Source of the DNA: Candidatus Nitrosopumilus sp.
Lineage (GTDB): Archaea; Thermoproteota; Nitrososphaeria; Nitrososphaerales; Nitrosopumilaceae
Assembly: GCA_016784625.1 (NCBI GenBank)
Contig: JADHUF010000019.1
Span: 1 to 17,229, forward strand
Length of the DNA stretch: 17,229 nucleotides
Direction: 5' to 3'
Shown here: piece by piece, positions 6,259 through 14,002 of the stretch
Position numbering within the stretch: position 1 is the stretch's first letter
How the letters are laid out: the number at the start of each line of letters is the position of its first letter
Notes under the pieces: model-generated
The model's database searches: none
What the model saw: only the letters and a program-made list of their open reading frames with translations
What the model was told of the DNA's origin: nothing
Made by a program: the position numbers and the translations under genes

Positions 6259-7190
6259 AGTACATAGTAGGCGCAAGAGGAAGTCAATTATCTGTAGCCC
6301 AGACAAATTGGGTAATTATAGAATTAAAAAAAGTCAACCCTGATTCAAAATATGATATTAAAACTATTACAACAAAAGGGGATACTGATAGTAGACCATT
6401 ATTTACAATAGATCAAAAAGGAATTTTTGAAAAAGAGATTGATAGAGCAGTTGCACAAAAGGAGATAGATTTTGCTGTTCATAGTCTCAAAGATGTACCT
6501 TCAGAAATAGATGATAGTCTCATTATAGCATGTATTCCAAAACGTGAGGCAGTTAATGATGTCTTTATCTCTTCAGATGACTCAACTTTGGAGACTATCA
6601 AGAAAGGTGCAGTAATTGGAACAAGCTCACTTCGTCGTGCAGTACAGGTTTCTCGAAAGAGACCTGATGTTATCGTCAAACCAATTCGAGGAAATATTGA
6701 AACTAGAATTAGCAAAGTATCTGGAGAAAATTATGATGCAGTAGTACTTGCTCAGGCAGGAATTACTAGATTAGGTGTTGATGTGAAATACCATCCATTA
6801 TCAATTGATGATTTTTCTCCATCACCTGGTCAAGGTGCAATTGCAATAGTTGCAAGAAAAGATGATTCTCAAACAATTTCTATGCTGAAAAAAATTGAAG
6901 ATGTTAATTCTAGATTAGAGATTGAAGCCGAACGTGCTTTATCTGACTATGTTGATTCTGGATGTAGATTTCCAGTTGGTGCATATGCAAAATCAAATGG
7001 CTCTGAAATGATTCTTTCTGTAGTGGCTTTTTCCGTAGATGGCAAAAAATATCTGCAAGTAACTAAAACAGGTGAAAAAAATAATCCTGAATCTCTTGGT
7101 AAAAGTGCTGGAGAGGAATTACGTGAGAAAGGCGTAAATGATCTTGCATTAAATTGGAGAGAAAAAGTAGAGGAATGGAATAAGACATGA
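6255..7190 (+). CDS. hemC: Hydroxymethylbilane synthase (porphobilinogen deaminase)
   Basis: This 311-residue cytosolic enzyme joins four porphobilinogen units into hydroxymethylbilane. The N-terminus has the family motif VGARGSQLSVAQT, with a TTG start that overlaps the hemL stop (TTGA). The catalytic aspartate is D80 in HSLKDVP. Arginine-rich substrate-binding segments are at GTSSLRRAVQ and KPIRGNIETR, followed by SPGQGAIAIVAR. The dipyrromethane cofactor is attached to C237 in DSGCRFPVGAYA. All key residues are intact and the length is normal. The stop overlaps the cobA start (ATGA). The porphobilinogen synthase gene (hemB) and glutamyl-tRNA reductase gene (hemA), which act before and around this step, are not in the window. 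Confidence 0.96.
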   Translation: MKYIVGARGSQLSVAQTNWVIIELKKVNPDSKYDIKTITTKGDTDSRPLFTIDQKGIFEKEIDRAVAQKEIDFAVHSLKDVPSEIDDSLIIACIPKREAVNDVFISSDDSTLETIKKGAVIGTSSLRRAVQVSRKRPDVIVKPIRGNIETRISKVSGENYDAVVLAQAGITRLGVDVKYHPLSIDDFSPSPGQGAIAIVARKDDSQTISMLKKIEDVNSRLEIEAERALSDYVDSGCRFPVGAYAKSNGSEMILSVVAFSVDGKKYLQVTKTGEKNNPESLGKSAGEELREKGVNDLALNWREKVEEWNKT

Positions 7191-7927
7191 CAGGAAAAGT
7201 GTATCTTGTTGGGGCTGGACCTGGAGATAGTAAATTAATTACTTTACGAGCAGTTGAACTACTCAAAAAAGCAGATGTTGTTTTGTATGATAGATTGGTA
7301 AGTAAGAAAATTATCTCCATGATTCCAAAAAAAACAGAAAAAGTCTATGTTGGACGAGCAGTAGGTGATGACACAACTCATCAGCTTACAACTAATGATT
7401 TAATGGTAAAATATGCAAAATCTAAAAAAAATGTAGTTCGACTAAAGGGAGGCGATCCAATAATCTTTGGTCGTGGTGGAGAGGAAGCAGAGTTTCTCAA
7501 GGAAAATAAAGTAAAATATGAAATTGTTCCAGGAATTACTTCTGGAATTGGTTCGGCAACCTATGCTGGAATCCCTCTAACTCATAGAAAATATGCCTCA
7601 TCAGTAGTGTTTGTTACAGGACATGAAGATCCTGAAAAGAAAGACGAGATTGTAAAATGGAAGAGACTTGCAAAGTCTGTTGATACTATAGTAATCATGA
7701 TGGGATTATCTAGAATTGATATTATATGTAAAGAACTAATCTCTGGTGGAATGGATAAAAAAACACCAGTTGCTGTGATTCAAAATGGAACTACTCCGAA
7801 ACAAAAAATGATTAAAGGAACTGTAACAAATATTGCAAAAAAAGTCAAAGAAAATAAAATTACTCCTCCAACAAATATCATTATTGGAAAAGTAGTTGAT
7901 TTGTCAGATAGTATTGGGTGGAAATAA
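7187..7927 (+). CDS. cobA: Uroporphyrinogen-III C-methyltransferase
   Basis: A 246-residue S-adenosylmethionine-dependent methyltransferase that methylates C2 and C7 of uroporphyrinogen III to give precorrin-2. This is the branch point to siroheme, cobalamin and, in archaea, heme made through siroheme. Family motifs appear in order: VYLVGAGPGD (residues 5-14), a glycine-rich VRLKGGDPIIFGRGGEE around 85-101, and VPGITSGIGSATYAGIPLTHR further on, then the conserved GHE segment. It is the stand-alone CobA/SirA form with no fused CysG dehydrogenase or HemD domain. A separate precorrin-2 dehydrogenase must be encoded elsewhere. Four-base overlap with hemC and one-base overlap with hemD show one coupled operon. 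Confidence 0.95.
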   Translation: MTGKVYLVGAGPGDSKLITLRAVELLKKADVVLYDRLVSKKIISMIPKKTEKVYVGRAVGDDTTHQLTTNDLMVKYAKSKKNVVRLKGGDPIIFGRGGEEAEFLKENKVKYEIVPGITSGIGSATYAGIPLTHRKYASSVVFVTGHEDPEKKDEIVKWKRLAKSVDTIVIMMGLSRIDIICKELISGGMDKKTPVAVIQNGTTPKQKMIKGTVTNIAKKVKENKITPPTNIIIGKVVDLSDSIGWK

Positions 7928-8727
7928 TGCTTGATGGAAAAACTATTGCAATTACTCGCTCAAAAGATGATGCTACTGAATTTATCGCACTTGTTGAACA
8001 AAATAATGCCACTCCTATCGCATTACCCACTATAGAACTAGTTAGTAAGGGCGAAAAAATTGTTGATGAATTTTTAGATTCAATTAAACAATACAATCCT
8101 GATTATTCTGTTTTTATGAGCTCAAAAGCAGTCAAATTACTATTTGATACTGCAAAACAAGTTGGAAAGTTTGAACAGTTACAATTAGCAGTTGCGAATA
8201 CTATGGTAATGTCAGTAGGACCAAAGACTACGATTGCTCTTGAGAACGAAGGAATTAAAGTAAATTATCAACCAACTACTTTTTCATCAGTTGGTGTTGG
8301 TGAGGAATTTACAAAAATTCATGCTGTTGGTAAAAAAGTAATTGTTCCACGTAGTGGTGCATCTACTCCTTTTCTCAAAGAACTACTAAACAAGATTGGA
8401 ATTGATGTGCTAGAAATTCATTTGTATAATGTTTGTGCTTTTAATGATACTACACAATGGAATGGATTTAGAGAGTTATTCTCACAAAACAAAGTTGATG
8501 GTGTAGTGTTTACTAGTGCATCATCAGTTCGAGGATTCTTTGAGATAATGTCAAAAGATTATGATACAGAAACCTTGCTAAATAATCTTGAAAAACTATC
8601 TGTGGTATCTATTGGACCATTTACTGCTAATGAATTAAAAAAACTTGATGTAAAAAATACAATTGCAGAAGTTCATACTGTTGCAGGTGCATTTGATGCA
8701 GTAAAAAACACCTTGAATGTTGCATAA
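7927..8727 (+). CDS. hemD: Uroporphyrinogen-III synthase
   Basis: The enzyme inverts ring D of hydroxymethylbilane and closes it to uroporphyrinogen III. The frame can be read from a GTG at 7918, but the ATG at 7927 shares a base with the cobA stop (TAATG), matching the coupling seen elsewhere here, and gives MLDGKTIAITR, the usual HemD N-terminus. From there it has 266 residues. HemD sequences are weakly conserved. Visible family features are the N-terminal IAITRSKDDATEF, VFMSSKAVKLLF, then VPRSGASTPFLKELL and the second-domain VVFTSASSVRGFFE. These mark the two alternating Rossmann-like domains. It is the last gene of the tetrapyrrole run and is followed by an inverted repeat with a T-tract. 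Confidence 0.9.
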   Translation: MLDGKTIAITRSKDDATEFIALVEQNNATPIALPTIELVSKGEKIVDEFLDSIKQYNPDYSVFMSSKAVKLLFDTAKQVGKFEQLQLAVANTMVMSVGPKTTIALENEGIKVNYQPTTFSSVGVGEEFTKIHAVGKKVIVPRSGASTPFLKELLNKIGIDVLEIHLYNVCAFNDTTQWNGFRELFSQNKVDGVVFTSASSVRGFFEIMSKDYDTETLLNNLEKLSVVSIGPFTANELKKLDVKNTIAEVHTVAGAFDAVKNTLNVA

Positions 8728-8757
8728 TCTTGAAATTCACTATTTTCTCTAAATCTT

Positions 8758-8787
8758 AGCTAAAGCTATTTAGCTCTGCCTATTTTT
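8758..8787 (+). terminator. Inverted repeat with downstream T-tract between hemD and sufB
   Basis: AGCTAAA (8758-8764) and TTTAGCT (8769-8775) are perfect 7-bp arms around a 4-base loop (GCTA). A T-rich run (TATTTTT, 8781-8787) follows 5 bases later. The layout resembles an intrinsic terminator for the hem operon. The AT-rich stem is weak, so it could instead be an operator: it ends about 20 bp upstream of the sufB TATA box. Confidence 0.5.
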
Positions 8788-8796
8788 CCCCATGTA

Positions 8797-8806
8797 TTTA
8801 TAATAT
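8797..8806 (+). promoter_or_regulatory. TATA box of the suf operon
   Basis: TTTATAATAT is the best TATA-like element in the window. It is centred about 24 bp upstream of the sufB ATG, which fits a leaderless or near-leaderless archaeal transcript starting at or just before the ATG. Confidence 0.65.
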
Positions 8807-8824
8807 AACGGAGTTATTTTCCTC

Positions 8825-10225
8825 ATGGCTACTGAAAATCTTGACATGGATTATTCAAAATATGATTTTAAAGACTCTACAGAATTGTATGTTCATCTTA
8901 GCAAGAAAGGCCTGTCTAAAGAAACTGTGATTAGCATCAGTAAAATGAAAGATGAGCCACAGTGGATGCTTGATTTTAGATTACGTTCTTATGAAATTTT
9001 TATGAAAAAACCAATGCCAACTTGGGGTGGAGATCTTAGTACTATTGATTTCCAAAATATTTACTATTATGCAAAAGCATCTGATAAAGTAGAAAAGAAC
9101 TGGGATGATGTTCCAGAAAATGTAAAAAATACTTTTGACAAACTTGGAATTCCAGAAGCTGAAAAGAAATTCTTAGCAGGTGTTGGTGCACAATATGAAT
9201 CTGAAGTTGTTTATCACAGTCTAAGAGAAGACTTGGCAAAACAAGGAGTTTTATTTTTAGATACTGATCAAGCTTTGAAAGATCATCCAGAGATGTTCAA
9301 AAAATACTTTGGTAAAATTATTCCTCCAGAGGATAACAAATTTGCAGCACTAAACAGTGCCGTATGGAGTGGCGGTTCATTCATCTATGTTCCACCTGGT
9401 GTCAAAATTGACATGCCTTTACAAGCTTACTTTAGAATTAACGCAGAAAACATTGGTCAATTTGAAAGAACATTAATCATTGTAGATGAAGGTGCAGAAG
9501 TCCATTACATTGAAGGATGCACTGCTCCAGTTTATTCTTCAGAATCTCTTCACTCTGCAGTTGTGGAATTAGTTGCACTCAAAGATGCAAAATTAAGATA
9601 TACAACAATTCAAAACTGGAGTGCTGATGTTTACAATCTTGTAACAAAACGTGCTTACGCATATGAAGGTGCAACAGTTGAATGGATTGATGGAAATATT
9701 GGAAGTAAACTAACAATGAAATATCCTGGAGTCTATCTTATGGGAGAACGTGCATATGGTGAGACATTATCAATTGCATTTGCTGGTAAGGGACAACACC
9801 AAGATACAGGCGCAAAAATGGTACATCTTGCACCAAACACAACTTCTAAAGTTACATCAAAGTCAGTAAGTAGACTAGATGGTCGTTCTACTTATCGAGG
9901 AATGTTACATGTAGCAAAAGGTGCTACAAATGTAAAATCTACTGTAAGATGTGATGCATTACTCTTAGATGATACATCAAAAACTGATACTTATCCATAC
10001 ATGGAAATTAATCAAGAAGATGCAACAATCACTCACGAAGCAACAGTTGGAAAAATTGGTGATGATCAAATCTTCTATCTTATGACTAGAGGATTTAATG
10101 AAGAAGAAGCACTATCTCTAATTGTCAATGGTTTCATGGAGCCATTTACAAAAGAATTACCAATGGAATATGCAGTTGAATTAAACAGACTCATTAAACT
10201 AGAAATGGATGACTCTGTGGGATAA
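8825..10225 (+). CDS. sufB: Fe-S cluster assembly scaffold protein SufB
   Basis: This 466-residue protein is the scaffold on which the SUF system builds Fe-S clusters, acting as a SufB-SufC-SufD complex in the cytosol. The N-terminal SufB region includes [19 protein letters not shown] (residues ~41-59) and [10 protein letters not shown]. The beta-helix core carries GCTAP with C232, which receives sulfur in E. coli SufB, and [10 protein letters not shown] with C376, a cluster-assembly cysteine equivalent. H404-E405 in [13 protein letters not shown] matches the His-Glu pair that bacterial SufB uses for cluster formation. Length and motifs are complete. It heads the operon behind a clear TATA box. 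No SufC ATPase gene accompanies it in this window, so SufC must come from elsewhere in the genome. Confidence 0.96.
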   Translation: MATENLDMDYSKYDFKDSTELYVHLSKKGLSKETVISISKMKDEPQWMLDFRLRSYEIFMKKPMPTWGGDLSTIDFQNIYYYAKASDKVEKNWDDVPENVKNTFDKLGIPEAEKKFLAGVGAQYESEVVYHSLREDLAKQGVLFLDTDQALKDHPEMFKKYFGKIIPPEDNKFAALNSAVWSGGSFIYVPPGVKIDMPLQAYFRINAENIGQFERTLIIVDEGAEVHYIEGCTAPVYSSESLHSAVVELVALKDAKLRYTTIQNWSADVYNLVTKRAYAYEGATVEWIDGNIGSKLTMKYPGVYLMGERAYGETLSIAFAGKGQHQDTGAKMVHLAPNTTSKVTSKSVSRLDGRSTYRGMLHVAKGATNVKSTVRCDALLLDDTSKTDTYPYMEINQEDATITHEATVGKIGDDQIFYLMTRGFNEEEALSLIVNGFMEPFTKELPMEYAVELNRLIKLEMDDSVG

Positions 10226-10250
10226 ACTCCCAACTTCATTTTAAATAATC

Positions 10251-11651
10251 ATGTCCCAAGAAACTCTCTCAAAACTTAACACTAGTCATATCGATAAGAT
10301 TTCTTCATCAAGAAACGAACCTGATTGGCTCAAAGATTACAGAAAGAATTCTTTGTCCATTTATGATAGTCTCCCAATTGAGATGTCTCCACTTTACAAC
10401 AAATATACTGATGCCAAAAAAATGGACCCAGAAAAAGTCTCTCTTTCATTATCTACTACTAAAACAATTCCAGGTTTTCTTGAAAAAAGATTAAGCGAAC
10501 TAGAAAATGAGATATGTATTATTCAAATTGGAACAAATATTCATAAAATCAATCTCCCTGATGATTTAAAATCCAAAGGACTGGTATTGTCTTCTATATC
10601 TGATGCAATTCAAAATAATTCTGAATTGGTAAAAAAGGCATTAGAGGCATCAAATTCACAAGACGATAAATTTACAGCATTAAATAACGCTGCTTTTAAT
10701 TCTGGCATATTTATCCACATTCCACGTAATCTGATATTAGACAAACCAATTTACTTTTTGACATGCCTATCTGATGATGATTATTCTGTGATTTCTAGAA
10801 ATGTCGTATTTGCAGATGAAAGTAGCAAGGCCTCAATTGTCCAAGAGTTGTATTCTCCACATACTGAAGCCCAGCAAGCATATCTTGAATTACTAAACAC
10901 AAATCTTGCAGCAAATTCACAATTAGATTTTACTACTTTACAAATGATGGATCAACATGCAGTTACCTTTTCAACAAGACGAACAGATTTGGCACAAGAT
11001 TCCAAAGTAAATTGGTACTCTGGTTTGTTTGGTTCCATGTTATCTCGATACAAAATTGAATATTTTCTTAATGGTAGTGGTGCATCTTCAAATGATTCTG
11101 AAGTAATTTTTGGAAATAATGAACAATCATTTGACATTCAAACTAATGTGAACCATGAAAGTCCATCTACTGAAGCAAGAGTAGTTGAAAAATCCATTCT
11201 TAGGAACAAATCTAAATCTCTTTTCAAGGGAATGATTAGAATAAAAGAAAATGCATCTAAATCAAATTCATTTTTGTCTGGTCGTTCTATTCTTTTAGAT
11301 AAAGATGCAAAATCTGATGCAATTCCTGGATTAGAGATATTTACAAATGATGTAAAGGCTACTCACTCTGCATCTGTTGCTCAAATTGACGAAGAACAGA
11401 TTTTTTATCTTCAAACCAGATGTCTTAGTGAGGAAGAAGCTGAAAGAACAATTGTTGAAGGATTCTTAGAACCACTTTCAAGAAAAATGTCTTTTCAAGT
11501 TAGAGCTTGGATTGCTTATCTAATTGAATCAAAATGGGAAAATAGAGAACTCACTATTAACACTGATAAAGAATTAGCCAAGTTTGTTGAAATTGAAGAG
11601 ACACGTTATAATGAAGACTCTGAAGTTGAACAACACTACAAGTATAGGTGA
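10251..11651 (+). CDS. sufD: SufD-type Fe-S assembly protein
   Basis: This 466-residue paralogue of SufB lies 25 bp downstream of it. The N-terminus again holds the SSRNEPDWLKDYRKNSLSIY segment (residues 18-37), and the C-terminal half has the SufBD beta-helix and helical tail (VAQIDEEQIFYLQTRCLSEE, then the EGFLEPLSRKM segment). The SufB cysteine in GCTAP is absent: the matching stretch reads QELYSPHTE. That identifies the protein as SufD-like rather than a second SufB. H372 in ATHSASVAQID corresponds to the SufD histidine important for iron acquisition in E. coli. The normal family partner is SufB in a heterodimer with two SufC subunits. The sequence is clearly more diverged than SufB, and its final ~30 residues are acidic and charged. 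Confidence 0.92.
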   Translation: MSQETLSKLNTSHIDKISSSRNEPDWLKDYRKNSLSIYDSLPIEMSPLYNKYTDAKKMDPEKVSLSLSTTKTIPGFLEKRLSELENEICIIQIGTNIHKINLPDDLKSKGLVLSSISDAIQNNSELVKKALEASNSQDDKFTALNNAAFNSGIFIHIPRNLILDKPIYFLTCLSDDDYSVISRNVVFADESSKASIVQELYSPHTEAQQAYLELLNTNLAANSQLDFTTLQMMDQHAVTFSTRRTDLAQDSKVNWYSGLFGSMLSRYKIEYFLNGSGASSNDSEVIFGNNEQSFDIQTNVNHESPSTEARVVEKSILRNKSKSLFKGMIRIKENASKSNSFLSGRSILLDKDAKSDAIPGLEIFTNDVKATHSASVAQIDEEQIFYLQTRCLSEEEAERTIVEGFLEPLSRKMSFQVRAWIAYLIESKWENRELTINTDKELAKFVEIEETRYNEDSEVEQHYKYR

Positions 11652-11656
11652 TTTTT

Positions 11657-11965
11657 TTGTCAGAATGGATTAAAGCTTGTAAAATGGAGCAAGTAAAAGA
11701 AGGTCAGCTTTTTGGATTTACACATGATGATAAGAAAATTCTTCTAGCTAATCTCAAAGGAAAAATCCATGCGACTGATCTTATTTGTACTCATGCTGAT
11801 GCTGATCTTTCTACTGGATTTCTTAGTGAAGAAGGTGTACGTTGTCCATTACATCTCTCTGTTTTCAGTTTAGAGAATGGTGAACCACAAAATCTTCCAG
11901 CTGATATCTCTCTTAAAGTGTATAATGTTAAAATAGACGACAACGAGATTTACGTGGAGATTTAA
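11657..11965 (+). CDS. Rieske-type [2Fe-2S] ferredoxin
   Basis: A small soluble protein of about 102 residues with one Rieske domain. The cluster ligands are visible as C-T-H (ICTHADADL) and, 17 residues after that histidine, C-P-L-H (RCPLHLSVF). The two cysteines and two histidines bind a [2Fe-2S] cluster, and there is no membrane anchor. A TTG at 11657 gives MSEWIKACK, a usual ferredoxin start, 5 bp after sufD. A GTG at 11648 overlaps the sufD stop (GTGA) and would add three residues (MIF). Single-domain Rieske ferredoxins often sit in suf operons and may donate electrons to cluster assembly or to other enzymes; the partner cannot be named from sequence. It lies 3 bp before sufS, in the same operon. 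Confidence 0.9.
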   Translation: MSEWIKACKMEQVKEGQLFGFTHDDKKILLANLKGKIHATDLICTHADADLSTGFLSEEGVRCPLHLSVFSLENGEPQNLPADISLKVYNVKIDDNEIYVEI

Positions 11966-11968
11966 GAT

Positions 11969-13213
11969 ATGCAAAGTGTACAATCAATTTTTGAAAATAT
12001 AAGAAAAGATTTTCCAATACTAAAAAGAACTGTTAGAGATAACAAACCTCTCGTCTATCTTGATAATGCATCTACAACCCAAAAACCAAATCAAGTAATT
12101 GATGCTATTACTGATTACTATCAAAATCATAATGCTAACATTCACAGGGCAGTATATGCTCTAGCTGAAGAAGCTACTGAAGCATATGAGGCAACAAGAG
12201 ATAAAATTGCAAATTTTATCAACATAAAAGATCGACAAGAAATAATCTTTGTGAGGGGAACTACTGAAGCAATCAATCTAGTTGCATATGCTTGGGGAAG
12301 ACCACACATCAAAAAAGACGACATTATAGTTACTACTGAATATGAACATCACAGCAACATTGTACCATGGCAACTACTTACACAAGAGAAAGGTGCCAAA
12401 TTAGAGTACATTGGAATGGATGATAATGGAGAATTAATCTTAGATGATCTTGACAAATATCTTGCAACAGGAAAAGTCAAACTTGTAACCTTTAGTCTAA
12501 TGTCAAATGTTCTTGGAACAATTTCTGATGTTGAAAAGATTATTGAAAAATGCAAGGCAGCAGGTGTTCTTACACTAATTGATGGTGCACAAGCTGTACC
12601 TCACATGAAAGTTGATGTTGAAAAACTAGGATGTGATTTCTTTGCATTTTCTGGACATAAAATGTTAGGTCCTACAGGAATAGGTGTTTTATGGGTTAGA
12701 AAGTCTGTTCTAGAGACTATGAGCCCATTTCATGGTGGTGGTGATATGATTAGAGAGGTTCACAAGTATGAAACTACATGGAATGATTTACCATACAAAT
12801 TTGAAGCAGGAACTCCCAACATTGCAGATGTTGTAGGATTTGGGGCAGCTATTGACTATCTTACAAAGATTGGAATGGATAACATACGAGATCATGAAAT
12901 TGAACTAACAAAATATGCTATAGAAAAATTATCTGAAGTTAAAGGACTTCATATCTATGGTACAAAAGATATTTCAAAACGTGGCGGTGTAATATCTTTT
13001 AATTTTGCTGATGTACATCCTCATGATGTTGCACAAATTATTGATGAAGAAGGCATTGCAGTTCGCTCTGGTCATCATTGTGCCCAAGTCTTGATGGAGA
13101 GATTAGATGTTGCTGCAACATCAAGGGCTAGCTTTTACATTTACAATACAAAATCTGAAATTGATAGTCTTATCAATTCATTAAATAAAGTAGCAAAGGT
13201 GTTCAAATTATGA
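11969..13213 (+). CDS. sufS: SufS-type cysteine desulfurase
   Basis: This 414-residue PLP enzyme removes sulfur from cysteine and hands it on as persulfide. The class II desulfurase pattern is complete: N-terminal LDNASTTQKP (31-40), H128 in EYEHHSN, D205 in IDGAQAVPH, and H230-K231 in FSGHKMLGPTGIGVLW, where K231 holds PLP. The catalytic cysteine is C371 in the RSGHHCAQ motif, in the short-loop form of SufS rather than the long loop of IscS. It probably passes sulfur to the SufU encoded directly downstream, whose ATG overlaps its stop (ATGA). No SufE gene is visible, which fits a SufS-SufU type system. Confidence 0.96.
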   Translation: MQSVQSIFENIRKDFPILKRTVRDNKPLVYLDNASTTQKPNQVIDAITDYYQNHNANIHRAVYALAEEATEAYEATRDKIANFINIKDRQEIIFVRGTTEAINLVAYAWGRPHIKKDDIIVTTEYEHHSNIVPWQLLTQEKGAKLEYIGMDDNGELILDDLDKYLATGKVKLVTFSLMSNVLGTISDVEKIIEKCKAAGVLTLIDGAQAVPHMKVDVEKLGCDFFAFSGHKMLGPTGIGVLWVRKSVLETMSPFHGGGDMIREVHKYETTWNDLPYKFEAGTPNIADVVGFGAAIDYLTKIGMDNIRDHEIELTKYAIEKLSEVKGLHIYGTKDISKRGGVISFNFADVHPHDVAQIIDEEGIAVRSGHHCAQVLMERLDVAATSRASFYIYNTKSEIDSLINSLNKVAKVFKL

Positions 13214-13653
13214 GTGGTAATGCAGATATTTACCATGAGATGATCATTGACTACTCAAGAAATCCTGTAAACTTTGGGAAGATTGAAGATCATGATGTAA
13301 CTTTCCATGATTCAAATCCATTATGTGGTGATAGCATTGACATTGATATGAAAATTGATGATAACAAAGTTACTGATATCAAATTTCATGGAAGAGGATG
13401 TGCAATTTGTATGGCATGCTCTTCAGTCTTAACTGAAATAACTAAAGGCAAGAATCTTGATGAAGTAAGAAAAATTGAGAAAAATGATATATTAAGTGAA
13501 TTAGGTCTTGAACATCTTCAAGCTGTTCGAATAAAATGTGCCTTGCTTTCACTCAAAGTACTGAAATCTGCTCTTTACTCATATCTTGCAAAACATCTTG
13601 ATGATTCTCAAGATATAGATAGACTAAAAGAAGACGCAGCAAATCTATACTAG
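13210..13653 (+). CDS. sufU: SufU/IscU-like sulfur-transfer or scaffold protein with extra cysteines
   Basis: This 147-residue member of the NifU-N/IscU/SufU family is coupled to sufS by a four-base overlap. Conserved ligands are C39 and D41 (PLCGDSI), C64 (GRGCAI) and C110 (RIKCALL). In SufU the equivalent residues bind zinc and accept persulfide from SufS. The residue before the last cysteine is Lys, as in SufU, not the His of IscU. The ~20-residue insertion that distinguishes bacterial SufU from IscU between the second and third cysteines is missing (46 residues from C64 to C110). In addition, the usual GC-x-I-S-x-A-S segment is GCAICMACSS, adding C67 and C70. The protein could be a zinc-dependent sulfurtransferase or a true cluster scaffold. 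SufU is preferred because of the sufS neighbour. Confidence 0.88.
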   Translation: MSGNADIYHEMIIDYSRNPVNFGKIEDHDVTFHDSNPLCGDSIDIDMKIDDNKVTDIKFHGRGCAICMACSSVLTEITKGKNLDEVRKIEKNDILSELGLEHLQAVRIKCALLSLKVLKSALYSYLAKHLDDSQDIDRLKEDAANLY

Positions 13654-13654
13654 T

Positions 13655-14002
13655 ATGAGTAATTTTACTCCTGTAATTCCAATTGCACTTCAAATACGAA
13701 AAATAATCTTTGAAAAATTCAATGATGTTGATACCAAGTTTACAAATGATGAAATTTTTGAAACTCTCAAAGAAAACAATGACCTTGACTCTTCTTGGAT
13801 AATTGATGATGTTGAATCGTTTTTCAATGAAATTTGTGATTCTGGTCTTGCAAGAAACATTGCACAGAATTTTACTACTATCTGGCTGAAACTATTTGAT
13901 CCTGTTGAAAAACTTCATTGTAATGCTTGTACCCAAGATATCTATCTTGGAACATCTGAAGAAAGAATTTGTCCAAATCCTTCTTGTAAATCTTCTATTT
14001 AG
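13655..14002 (+). CDS. Small predicted winged-helix protein with C-terminal zinc ribbon, function unknown
   Basis: A 115-residue protein starting one base after the sufU stop, so it is probably the last gene of the suf operon. Residues 1-82 are predicted mostly helical, with a pattern (TNDEIFETLKENNDLDSSWI, then ESFFNEICDSGLARNIA and TIWLKLFD) that suits a winged-helix fold. The C-terminus carries C89-x2-C92 and C106-x4-C111, a zinc-ribbon or rubredoxin-like knuckle. I recognise no named family. Such a combination in archaea is often a small DNA-binding or transcription-associated protein. A role as regulator of the suf genes, or as a metal- or sulfur-handling accessory, is only a guess from position. 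Its stop overlaps the convergent pgk stop by eight bases. Confidence 0.75.
   Translation: MSNFTPVIPIALQIRKIIFEKFNDVDTKFTNDEIFETLKENNDLDSSWIIDDVESFFNEICDSGLARNIAQNFTTIWLKLFDPVEKLHCNACTQDIYLGTSEERICPNPSCKSSI

Noticed and set aside
7918..7926. GTG start for hemD
   Set aside because: Possible, but the ATG at 7927 overlaps the cobA stop as TAATG and yields the usual N-terminus.
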